Source: Lepus europaeus
Lineage: Eukaryota; Chordata; Mammalia; Lagomorpha; Leporidae
Direction: 5' to 3'
DNA: 64,000 bases
Assembly: GCF_033115175.1 (NCBI RefSeq)
Contig: NC_084835.1
Span: 98,114,448-98,178,447, forward strand
Part shown: positions 21,605 through 31,479 of the stretch, one piece after another
Position numbering within the stretch: the first letter of the stretch is position 1
Layout: each line of letters begins with the position of its first letter
Notes under the pieces: generated by a model
Database searches by the model: none
Told to the model about the DNA's origin: nothing
What the model saw: the letters and a program-made list of their open reading frames with translations, nothing else
Made by a program: the position numbers and the translations under genes

Positions 21605-22823
21605 CTACTGCTTTCTAGCTCCAGGTTTTTTAAGGCCCTTGGACCTAGGGAAGAGGGAGGTCTGTATGTTGAAAGAGGTTGGCTCTGTGGAAGGCGGAGC
21701 ATCACAAACCATTTCTACTATTCTGCACCCTCCATCCATTCCCCCGAAATCATCCCTTCTCTTATTCTTCTCAAAAACACCATCACAGACAGCACAGCCC
21801 CGTGACTGCTAACATGTAATGACTGTTCACGCAGGGACACTTTCCAGTTAGATTCTACGCTCCTTGAAGGTAGGGTCCTGTGTCTTCTGAGGGGTAACCC
21901 TTACAGGGCTCATTTTCTTCACTGCTCTCTTGCACTGCTGTGCAGAAGCAGGAGCTCAATCGGTGCCTCTGTAATCGCCCAGGTACGGCTAAGGGATTTC
22001 TGCCTTACTGGAACTGGTTTGCAGGAACAAAGGAATGCAAGTGCTTAGGCCTGGGTCTGGGGGGCGGGGGGTCTGGAGATATTTCTGTAGGACACAGCAT
22101 TCCCCTATCCTCTTCCCACCATCCAGGTCCTCACAGGCACTTACCCCTCACCCTATTAACAGGCCTACTGGGACAGATCTGCATAGCAGCTACAACAGTT
22201 AATAACCTCAACATGCTCAGGAGAGGCTGCAGGCCCCAGCCTAAGCCCCTCCACAGAGGCTGCTCCAAGAGGTGAGGACAAACTAGCGATTACACAGTTG
22301 TGCGCAGATTCAGTTCACAGGGCCAGCCCAGCACCATTTCTGTGACCCACACTCTATCATTTGGTGACAGGCAGCCAGCCATCTCTTAGAGACTAAAGGC
22401 CTTAAAGACCCCACCTGATGATACTCTGAATAAGAATTCATGTGTCAAATATGACCCTTGCAAGATTTTCCTGGGAGATGGAAACTAGACCCTCCTTCTC
22501 TTTCTTGTTCTTCCAAATTTCATCACAGGGACATCAAATCCTCTCCCCATACCCCCAAAGGAGAGTCCTGACTTGGACACTTTGGGCTGGGTCTCAGGGA
22601 AAATCTCTAGGGGCCTACAAACAACCCCCCCCCTTCACTGTGTGTGATCAGCATGGTGGACATGGGGCCTCTACCTCCCACTGCACCACACCAAAACTGC
22701 TGGCTGGTCTTTCAAAACTCAGGGCCCGCCCCATCCCCACCCCTCACTGTTTGGGGCACACCTTGGTAACCAGACAGCTGTGTCTCGGAAGCGGGTTCCA
22801 CCCAGGCTGAAAATCTCCGTGAT
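21605..22823 (-). CDS. MBD1: MBD1 exons 15-16: C-terminus
   Basis: Exon 15 (22762-22823) codes for ITEIFSLGGTRFRDTAVWLP. Exon 16 (21605-21644) finishes with RSKGLKKPGARKQ and TAG, matching the human end at 12 of 13 residues. Intron 15 contains the dead CFAP53 exon 1. Confidence 0.93.
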
Positions 22824-25800
22824 CTAGGGAAGAATTAACATCATGGGTCAACATGGCTACAGGGCCTAGGGCAGAATCAGGTCAGGGCAGGGCATCCCCT
22901 AGCACTGACCACGGGCGTGCCAGCCCCTCCTGCCTCCTCCTCTGGGGCCGACTTAGAGGCACAGTCATCCTTGTTTTCCTCCTCCTTGTCCTCCTCAGGG
23001 TCAGGTGGCTCTTGCTTCACAGGTGGCAGGCCTGCGTCTACTGCCTGGGAGAAGTGGGAATGGGCAGCAGTTAGAAGGGCAGGGTCAGCCCAAGAGAAGT
23101 CTCCATCAGCCAACCTGTCACTGTGCTGAAAAATCCCACTTTCCAACAGCTCAGCACAGAAATGTCACCTCTCTGCCTACAAACCTTTCCCATCCCATCT
23201 GTCACTGCTCTCCACTTTCCTGTTAGTAGGGCAGCAAAGCAGACAGTTAAGTTGCCTGTGGAGGGGTGGTGTCTGCGAGGCAGGCAGGGTAATCCTGCGG
23301 CAAGGCTGCGAACAGCACGCACACCTGTCTCTCAGCTCAAAGAACCATCATGGCTCTCCATCACTCTGCTTACAGACCACCCCGCCATGGCACGCAGGGC
23401 CCCCATCACTGCCCCACCTTGCTAGGGCAGCCAGGCTGCATTATGGGAGAAGTCACAACAGCTGTGCCCGGTGTCCACTCTTCCTGGGCATCCACCTTCT
23501 CTTGCTTCACCTGGGGTAAGGCCACAGCCCAACTCAGGCCAGAGCACTGGGCCTCCTGCAGGAGGGAGGATGGCAGCAGACTCGGTCTCAGCTCCCTGGC
23601 ACGAGAGAGGGTGGAGCTGGGAAGGGCAGGATAAGGTGGGGCCCTCACCTGCAACACAGCTTCTGTGGAAGCTGTAGCAGGGCCCGGCACCTGCACAGGA
23701 CTGCTCGCGCCCTCCCGTAAAAACACAAGGTCGGTGCCAGGTGGGGGCAGCACGAAGCCACCACCTGCTTCCTGCTTCATTGGGGCCTGGACATGGTCTG
23801 AACGAACTGTGTGCGTCGGCAAAGGGTGCTTCTGGATGGGGCCCAGGCGAGGCCGTCGAGCAGTGCCAGGTCTCTTCCGTCGGGGGTGAAGTGGGGGTGA
23901 TCCTGCCCCATCCTCAGACCCTGACCCAGTGCTGGGCAGCAGCCGCTTCTGTAATGAAAGATGGCACACTATGGCAATTGGCGGCACGAGTGACCACACC
24001 CCATTGCACTGCTCAGTGCGCGTATCTCCTGTTGGTCCCAGCGCAGGATGTGTGTATGTGAGTCCTGCACCAATGAGCCTGCTGGTCTCCTCTTAGCAAT
24101 GCCAGCGCCACCTAGGCTCACTCACCCCAGCACAGTGTCTGCCGATCTCGAGTCAAAGCCACTGAGCAACCCACCCCCCCAGCATGCCCACCACGCCCAG
24201 GCCCAACCCAGTCTGTGCTCTGATCCCTCCTGCCCCACCCACCATAGCAAACTGCAGGCACTGGCGCCAACGACACTTCTGGCGCTTCTGGTTGCTGCCT
24301 CCAAATTTGGGCTTGTCACAGCAGAAGTCACAGAGGCCACAGTCCACCCGTCGCAGGCAGGCTTCACAGGCCCCACACTTTCGGTTCTGCCGGCGGTTGG
24401 CGCAGGGCTAATGGGGAGAAACAGGTGGTCCTGTCTCCAGGCCCAGGAGAGGCCATCCTCAGCAGTACCTAGTGCACTGCTGCTCCTGGTGTGCCTGGGG
24501 GGGCGAGCAGCACACCAGACTCTGTTGACTCTCCACTCCCAACGTGTCAGCTGACCTTTGAGACCACCGGGACTGTAGCTGCTCCTTCAGTGTCAGAGGC
24601 CCTCACCTGCTACCTGGAGTTTTGATCCCCACCTCAAGCAGGAGTTTGTGATTCTACTATCTCCCATCACCACGCTGATCCTGCCTGTCCCTCCTACATA
24701 AAACCCCCAGCCAATGGACCAGCCACTCCTCTACAGACCTGTCGTCTGCTGGTCCCACAGTAGTCACCACAGTGCTGCCTCTCCGAACATCAGGCATTGT
24801 CACTGCACCTGCTGGTCCACACTCACCCTCGCCCCATGACCTGCTCACCCAACCCTAGTACTGTGCCTGTGCTTTGCTGCCCCCATCAGACCAAGAAAGA
24901 GTCCTGAGGAGTCTAGACTTATCCAGGTAGGGTGGGGCCACTCACTAGCTCGTCCTCCTCTACACAGTAATAGATGAGCTCGGCAGGTGGCGAGGGGACC
25001 AGGACTCTGGGGTGCTGCAGAGGCAAACGGGGTTGGGTCAGGGCAGGTACCGGATAAGGTTAGGGTTGTGCCTTCCCCCGCCCACTGGGGCCTCACCAGC
25101 TCTGTGGGTTCTGGAGGCTGCGACGGGAGAAGGGGAGGCAGTGGCTGGGTCCGGGAGTGCTTCCGGGGAGCTGCCTTAGAGTCACGGCCTCCCCTGCGGC
25201 GGCCACGTTTACCCTAGGAGAAAGTCAAAAAGCTGGTTGGGCCTTGATGACACCAGGCAGACACCAGGCTGCCTGGGGGTGCAGAAAGCATGCACAGGAT
25301 AGGCAGGCAGAGATCGGAGCGCAGAACTCACAGGAGGGGGGGCGACAGTCAGGGGAGGGCGTCGCTGACATCGCTGATGGTGACGACGGAGGCGGTGAGC
25401 AAGGTGCTGGCAGACAGAGGCAAGTAGGTGGGACCAGGACGTGAGCGTGGGGTGGAATAGAAAAGAAGACATGAGGTGGGCAAGGCTAGGCTGAGAAAAA
25501 GCAGAGCAGCAGTGGCAACTGTAACAGCAGAGTTCTGACCCAGCCCCGGCCCCCCGCCCAGCGCGGGCCCCTCTAGCCCGACTCACCCGTAGGCAGCGCC
25601 GCTGGATACACCGCCACTGGCGCCTGAGACCAGGACGGGGAGGACGAAGGCAGACCCGGCAGCAGCCACAGTCTTCTTGGGTTTGACAGCCCCGGCACAC
25701 TCCACACCCTTGGCTCTGTGGGGGTCCAGAGGCGTGCCGCATGGGGTCAGGGCCATGAGGGGCAGGGGCTGGGGTGAGCCTTGGGCCCACCCCACCTGCC

Positions 25801-28800
25801 CGACTCACCCTCTTCACAATCCGGAGGCAGCGTCTCCGCTCACACTTGCAGTACAGCCCCGAGGCCACGTCCTGGGGCAGCTGCAGGAGGCAGGTGGAGC
25901 AGGCCCCGCAGTCTTCAGTTACCTGGCAGGCTGCACACTCCCCGCAGCCCACACGCTGCCAGGAACGGGTGGGGCAAGGTCACAGGCCCAGGCAGGGTGG
26001 CTCCAGGAGCACTGCCCATCCTGTGTCTGCTGACCCAACATCGGCTTCCATCACCACGTCTGCTAGTCCGTTAGCCTCGTCACCGTACGTGATCAGTACT
26101 GAGCCGCCAACAGAGGCCAATGACCACGTCCACCGGTCTCCCATCAACTTCAGCCCCGTCTACAGACACCCCGGTAACAGCCGTTCCTGCGTCTGCTGAC
26201 CACGGCTAGCTCCCTATGGCACCCTGGGGGCCCATCGCCAGTCTGTCAGAACTGCAGGCAGCCCCAGCACAGCCTGCCCCCACTGCAGAGTTGTGAGGAG
26301 GAAGCAGCTGCACTTACCTTAAACATCCTCTGCTCCCGGTTGAAGGCGATTCTCTGTGCTGAGAAAAGGAGAGGTGTGGAAATGCAGCCATGGACCCCTC
26401 ACCTCACCTGCCACCTTCTCCCCCCATTCAACCTCCACCCAGGCCTGATACGTCCAACGCTCAACCCATAGCCATGCCAGCAGCCTTGGTCTTAACATCG
26501 ACCAGCAAACCTCCAGCCCAGCCTGACCCCGGGCCGGCTCTAGCGCCCACCACCCCATCCCCTAGAAGCCACTCACCTCGGCAGTCCTTGCATAACGTCT
26601 TGAGCCGCTGCCTTCGGGAGCCATCCCCTGAGAAACGAATTCCACAATTCTCACAGCACCTGTGATGGGAAAAATGGGTGTGGGGCCCTGAGAGTACCCC
26701 CAGTCACAACCCTCATCCGTTTGGCTCACCTCGGGCCAACACTCACCCAGGGGCAGGGAATGCAGCAGGGGGTGCATCAGTGGCCGCTCTGGGCTCCTCC
26801 CTGGGGACCTCTTTCCTGACCTCACCCTTCTGTGGCCTAACTTCACGTTTCCGAGCCTTGGCTGGTTTTGACGCCTTCTTTCGCTTCTTGCTGGGTGTGG
26901 GCAAAGAAGTGGCCTGGAGATGAGTGTAAGGGCAGGAGGAACGTGTGTAAGTGCATAGGTGTTAGACGGCACAGATACCTCGGCCCAGGCACCCCCTCTC
27001 ATACAGTACCTTGGGGGCTGGATAGCACAAGACACCTTGTTTGAAGTCAAAGAGGGTGAGGTCGCACGCAGGGCCCAGGTATCTGGTCAGCTCAACTTTG
27101 CTTCGGATCCTATCTCCTGTAGGGCTAGAGAGAGGCCAGGAGGAGCCAATGTAATTCCACCCATATCTCTCATGAGACCCGTTCAGGCCCTACCCCAACC
27201 AACCCTCAGTGGCAAGATCATACACTATGACTATAAATATCAGCATGTATGTAATAAACATTAATAAGTAATACAGTCATGAGACACAGGACAACAGGCA
27301 ACAGACTGTGCACACAGTGGTGGCCCCATGAAGATAATGACGTCACAGTGACGTCACAGCGTACTGCATGACATCACAGCATAAGGCACTAGTCATGTTT
27401 GTGGTAGATTCTGGTGTAAACAAATCTACTGCACTGTCATTAAAAGTACAAGAACAGGGGCCGGCGCTGTGGCATAGCGGATAAAGCCGCCTGCATGGCA
27501 GGCATCCCACATGGGCGCCAATTCAAGTTCTGGCTGCTCCACTTCCGATCCAGCTCTCTGCTATGGCCTGAGAAAGCAGTGGAAGATGGCCCAAGTCCTT
27601 GGGCCCCTGTAACCATGTGAGAAGACCTGGAGGAAGCTCCTGGCTCCTGGCTTCGGATCGGCCCAGCTCCAGCCATTGCGGCCAATTGGGGAGTGAACCC
27701 GTGGATGGAAGACCTCTCTCTCTGTAACTCTGCCTTTCAAATAAATAAATAAATCTTAAAAAATAAGAACAATTATGTACAGTATGTAATACTTGATAAC
27801 AATAACAAACAACTGTTACTACTTTAAATATTTACCATTTTTTGTCAAATTGTTTTAAATGTACTGCTTCTACTTATTACAAATAAAACTTCTACTATGA
27901 AACAGTATGCCATGTTCTGCCAGCGGCAGCCTCAGGTATCTCATGTTTACTGCATCTCTATTTTTTTTAAAGATTTATTTATTTACTTGAAAGTCAGAGT
28001 TTATAGAGAGAAAGAGAGAGAGATCTTCCATGCACTGGTTTACACCCTAAATGGACAGGGCTGGGCCAGACCAAAGCCGGGGCCAGGAGCTTCTTTTGGG
28101 TCTCCTACACGGGTCCAGGGGCCCAAACACTGGGGTCATCTTCCACTGCTTTCCCAGGCACACTGGCAGGGAACTGGACTGGAAGTGGAGCATCCAGGAA
28201 TTGAACTGGTGCACATGTGGGCCGCTGGCATTGCAGGCAGCAACTTTACCTGCTACACCGTAACGCCAGCCCCTACTGCTGGCTGCTTCATTTTCTCTTG
28301 ATTTCAATTTTGTGCTGTTTTGTCCATCATGGCCCTAGACACAATTAGGCTATACCACATACACAGTCAAGCACTACATAAAGATGTTTCGAGCCACAAC
28401 AGACTGAATATATGCTGGGGGTCCCCTAAGACTGCCCACCAAGGAATGTGACGGCTGTCTGAGTTTATGTGATTACATGCCACAACGCTTGCACAATGAT
28501 TAAATCACCTGTTAATGTGTTTTTCAAAAATATCCCGGTTAACCAACACGTGGCTATAACATAGCCTAAGTGTGTAGTTGTAGTTGGCCACATCACATAC
28601 ATTTGTTTAAGTATACTCTATGGTTGCACACAAAGTGTCCAAGTTGTTAAGCAATGCATGACTGTATGAACATAAACAGGACATGAACCTCTGAAGAGAC
28701 TTCAGAAAGCTTACAGATAAAGAAAATCAGGAGATAGGTTTATTTTGATGCAGCAAATTTTGAAATTCATGCACACAGGAGTCTTCAAAAAGTACATGGA

Positions 28801-31015
28801 AAATGTATATCACAAGACAACTACGCAGATTTCAAATGTTTGCACCAAAATAAATTTGACCTTTTAATTCCATTTTCCACAAGTTTTTTGAAGTACCCTC
28901 ATATTTATACCACACGATGCTAGTGACACTGAAAATACTTATAAGTAAAAACATAATTACGTTAAATAACATGTAAATACGTAAGCATCAAGTACCAAAC
29001 ACATAACCTACCAAAGAAAATTTATGACAAAAATGTTTTAAAAAATGTAAATAAGTACAACTACAAACAAAATCATGTGTCAGTACTGAACGTTGGAAGA
29101 CAATGCCCCGCAAGTGTCCGCATTTCTGTGCACCCTGCTTAATGGGCCTTTGTAATCAGCTATCATTTCAAGAATGTTTATAAAGCAAACAACCTTGGGA
29201 GATAAGAGATAGGGGTCCTTTCCAGCGCACAGGAAAAGCAACTTAGTGACCTAACATTAGAAAGGTTTTCATTCCCTAAGCTCAGGGCTCTTTCCTATCA
29301 TGCCACCCACTCCATGTGTAGGTGCTATTTAGCCCTCCTCATAGGTCCCCGTGGGAACTGGGGTTCAGGAAAGTGACACAAAAGTGATGATATTCCGTAT
29401 CCTGCTATTACTGTAATAAACTTTCATCTCTGTCCCAGGAGTCGCTTGCCTCCTACGAGCATCCACAGAACTGTAACAAGTTCACTCGTGTTCTTGTCCT
29501 CATTAAGGTAAAATCTCAGATCCTTACAGTTCCTCACAACTGCACTTAACAGTACTGAACGCTTTATACAAGCATAGAAATATGTAGATAAGCAGTGCCT
29601 AAATATAGATGAAGAGCGATTGTATTTCTTCTATTATACTTCTCTAAGAACATAACAGCTTAGATACAACAAGAAATCCAGATGAGCACAGGAAATTCAA
29701 TCACTGTGTCACTGACACATCCTAAAACGCCTAACTGTTGTTTACCACCTATATTTACGCACTGACGGTCAATTCTCATTACTCCGGTAGCTATGTTCTA
29801 GAAAGTACATATGAAACCACTGCTTCTAGGGAAACACAAGGTTGCATGGTCGCATTTTCATCAATTAGTCAAAACAGAACCTTATTTCACGTGCTGTATT
29901 TAAATATACCATACTGAACAGCTATCTGTTACAAATGATTAGCTGCACAGTCTCTGAATGATTCATTTACAAGGGCTTTGAAGAACATTTGTTATACAGG
30001 TTTGCAAACGTTCTCATAAAGTCAGCCAGCCGCACTGGCACTGAAATCCACTCTTTCGTGTCACTCTCTTCCTATATAACACTTTGCAAGTATTTTAAAA
30101 ATTCTTTCTCAGACTTCTGATCTGCAGAACTTGCATCGCATGCAAGCTTAACATTTTTCACGTCGTATCAGCTTTTGAAATGTGCAAGCCAGCCAGTGCT
30201 AGCAGAGATGGGTTTAATATTTTCCTAAAACAGGGTAACATGACTTTGGCTCTCCTCAGAATACTGGCCACTAGGCTTTATCAGTCATCGTTTTGTGGAT
30301 CCGCGAATTTAGCTGCCTTCCCGTCTTTTCCATAACCTCATCAAGTGCTACAGATTTTTCTGTTGCTGTACTCTCTGAAGCAGCTTCACTCACACATTAG
30401 CAAGTTTCCTCTTCTTTCTCTGGGTGTACCACATTTTGGACTCCTAACATTGAACTCCACAGCCAAAGGCGCTGCAACTCCTGCCGGCAAGCAGCTTATT
30501 TAACCCACTGTTATCTCTCTAAGGCACATCACAGTCTTCTTACACTCAGAACACACTTCTTAGACTTCGGCACACTTGGGGGCCATTTTAAATCACCAGC
30601 CCAGAAATGCAAAAAATGTGGCAGGAAGTCGACTGGGCAAGGACGCTTGTCTACAGTCCAACAGGTAAAACACAAAGGCCTTGTTCAACCTCAGCTAGGA
30701 ACACATGCATCAAGCGACCAATTTTTCACTGCTCTGTATGGTCACAGATAGCCACGAAAGCACCTTGAGTATTGACTTCAGTTACAAATAAATTTTATTA
30801 AGCAGGTGAATTTGCAAATGTGGAATCTGCCAGTGCCTAACCACACCCTACCCCGAAGCAGGCTCAGCCCCACGCCTGACTCTGTGCACAGCACTCTGCC
30901 AGTACCTCTGGTAATAGATGTCTGAGCGCCCGCAGGTGGCCCCTGACTTGCGAAAGACTTCACGGCGCTTCCAGCCAGGGCCCAGGGCTGGGCAATCCCG
31001 CCAGTCCTCAGCCAT
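21605..31015 (-). CDS. MBD1: MBD1, complete coding sequence (605 codons)
   Basis: Methyl-CpG-binding transcriptional repressor of the nucleus. Coding exons on the minus strand: 30906-31015, 27010-27124, 26747-26913, 26577-26659, 26318-26358, 25809-25955, 25587-25715, 25097-25213, 24946-25014, 24243-24407, 23649-23948, 23418-23555, 22910-23044, 22762-22823, 21605-21644. They sum to 1818 bases: 605 codons plus TAG, the length of the human protein. Order of parts: MBD (about 1-70), basic linker, CXXC1 (about 175-221), CXXC2 (about 224-264), CXXC3 with KFGG (about 336-381), C-terminal repression domain. Three [VM]KQE sites fit sumoylation. Transcription starts in the CpG island near 32.3 kb; a non-coding exon 1 ends at donor 32226. 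CXXC1 lies upstream in the same direction. The last exon lies inside a segment paralogous to CFAP53 intron 1. Confidence 0.97.
22646..22709 (-). pseudogene. Duplicated, dead CFAP53 exon 1 in MBD1 intron 15
   Basis: Minus-strand text around CAGCCAGCAGTTTTGG and GTGCAGTGGGAGGT parallels CFAP53 exon 1 (CAGCCAGCGGTTTGG, GTGCAGCGGGAGGT) over about 60 bases. The ATG and the donor are lost. It lies about 50 bp from MBD1 exon 15. Confidence 0.75.
22910..23948 (-). CDS. MBD1: MBD1 exons 12-14: repression domain region
   Basis: Exon 12 (23649-23948) codes for a basic/proline-rich stretch and GGGFVLPPPGTDLVFLREG. Exon 13 (23418-23555) has VALPQVKQEK. Exon 14 (22910-23044) has PPVKQEPPDPEEDKEEE. The VKQE sites match sumoylation consensus, and known human MBD1 SUMO sites lie here. 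The exon 14 donor is GTG|GTCAGT. Confidence 0.93.
24243..25213 (-). CDS. MBD1: MBD1 exons 9-11: linker and CXXC finger 3
   Basis: Exon 9 (25097-25213, GKRGRRRGGRDSKAAPRK) and exon 10 (24946-25014, ending IYYCVEEDEL) link to exon 11 (24243-24407), which carries the third CXXC finger: CGACEACLRRVDCGLCDFCC, KFGG, then RQKCRWRQC. The KFGG loop is the DNA-reading part, so this finger should bind unmethylated CpG. Exon 11 is phase 0-0. Confidence 0.95.
25587..25955 (-). CDS. MBD1: MBD1 exons 7-8: CXXC fingers 1 and 2
   Basis: Exon 7 (25809-25955) has CGECAACQVTEDCGACSTC and CERRRC. Exon 8 (25587-25715) has CGVCRGCQTQEDCGCC and CIQRRC. Both have the eight-Cys zinc pattern but lack the KFGG loop, so by family knowledge they should not bind unmethylated CpG. 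Both exons are phase 0-0. The intron between them is open, which produces a 247-codon run-through frame. Confidence 0.95.
26318..26913 (-). CDS. MBD1: MBD1 exons 4-6: basic linker and Cys-rich CENCGI segment
   Basis: Exon 4 (26747-26913) is Lys/Arg-rich (SKKRKKASKPAKARKREV), a probable nuclear localisation signal. Exon 5 (26577-26659) carries CCENCGIRFSGDG and LCKDCR. Exon 6 (26318-26358) is a 41-base mini-exon, QRIAFNREQRMFK. Phases join without gaps. Confidence 0.94.
27010..31015 (-). CDS. MBD1: MBD1 exons 2-3: methyl-CpG-binding domain
   Basis: Exon 2 (30906-31015; the exon begins at 31040 after ttcgcag) codes for MAEDWRDCPALGPGWKRRE to IYYQ. Exon 3 (27010-27124) codes for PTGDRIRSKVELTRYLG to LCYPAPK. 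Together they form the MBD fold, with the GWKRREVFRKSG strand and the SKVELTRYLG helix that contacts methylated CpG. They are separated by a 3.8-kb intron full of transposons. Confidence 0.96.
27338..27356. promoter_or_regulatory. Two perfect CRE palindromes in the transposon
   Basis: TGACGTCA at 27338-27345 and 27349-27356, start-to-start spacing 11 bp (one helical turn), followed by a TGACATCA at about 27368. They match CREB/ATF sites; function is inferred only. Confidence 0.5.
27458..27768 (+). mobile_element. CSINE in the Tigger-like element
   Basis: Head GGGGCCGGCGCTGTGGCATAG to the TTTCAAATAAATAAATAAATC tail. Confidence 0.92.
27962..28275 (-). mobile_element. CSINE in the Tigger-like element, reversed
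   Basis: Tail AGATTTATTTATTTACTTGAAAG, GA run and reversed box, head at 28275 (ACGCCAGCCCC). Confidence 0.9.
28778..28900. mobile_element. Short mariner-like MITE
   Basis: Ends are inverted: GAGTCTTCAAAAAGTACATGG at the left and the reverse of TCCACAAGTTTTTTGAAGTACCCTC at the right, about 120 bp apart. No coding content. Confidence 0.6.
28905..30780. other. AT-rich interior of MBD1 intron 2
   Basis: No open frame of note. Parts (about 29770-30600) have the feel of a decayed DNA transposon, but I cannot name it. No gene or RNA recognised. Confidence 0.4.
30794..30799 (-). promoter_or_regulatory. Intronic AATAAA 107 bases after the MBD1 exon 2 donor
   Basis: AATAAA on the transcript strand, part of a palindromic AATAAATTTTATT. 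Use would end the transcript after the first half of the MBD. Confidence 0.4.
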
Positions 31016-31479
31016 GGAGGCCTCGGAGAGCAGCAGCAGCCTGCGAAGTTGGAGAAAGGAGGACACGAGAGAGACTGAGGCCTGGGCCGCACCAAGCACT
31101 GGGATGCACAGGGAGATCGTCTTTGGAAGCACGCCTCCATTCCCACCTTCCTCTCCCCTGCCCCGGCTCAGAGCGCCTCTCGCCTCCCCCTCTGTCGCCA
31201 GCCTGCCGCCGACGCTCCCCGTTCTCAGCGTGCTTTCCCTCCCCATCCTCTGTAGACAGAGTCCGTCCGTCATTTCTCTCCCTGCCAACCCAAGAACCTC
31301 AGTCTTCCCCCTGTGGCAACGGTCCTCGGCACAGGACACCCTGTCTCTCGCCTAAGGGCCCTATCCCCCTTTGTCACCTAGGACGCACTGTCCACCCGCA
31401 GCCCGAGAACGCATTCCTCCCATCCTCCGACACCCAGCTTCTCCGGTTCTCAGTCCCCTAGCCCGGATCTCATCACCCC

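Larger units (their letters stand above)
18230..22740 (-). repeat. Paralogous block, copy 2 (dead CFAP53 exons plus real MBD1 last exon)
   Basis: Old duplicate of the 11.5-17.5 kb block. It holds stop-containing CFAP53 exon 3 (18250-18414) and exon 1 without ATG (22646-22709), while the true last coding exon of MBD1 (21605-21644) lies inside its intron-1-equivalent. An insert of unknown nature at about 19520-20000 has no counterpart in copy 1. Confidence 0.75.
27274..28664. mobile_element. Tigger-like DNA transposon with CAGTCATG ends, two SINEs inside
   Basis: Inverted ends CAGTCATGAG (27274) and GCATGACTG (to 28664), each bordered by TA, as expected for TcMar elements. Internal 'ggctataccacatacacag' and 'ataacatagcctaagtgtg' fit this old mammalian group. 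CSINEs at 27458-27768 (plus) and 27962-28275 (minus) split it. It lies in MBD1 intron 2. Confidence 0.7.

Noticed and set aside
25209..25952. A single 247-codon Cys-rich minus-strand gene
   Set aside because: It is MBD1 exons 7 and 8 read through an intron that happens to be open; good GT/AG sites and the human protein split it.
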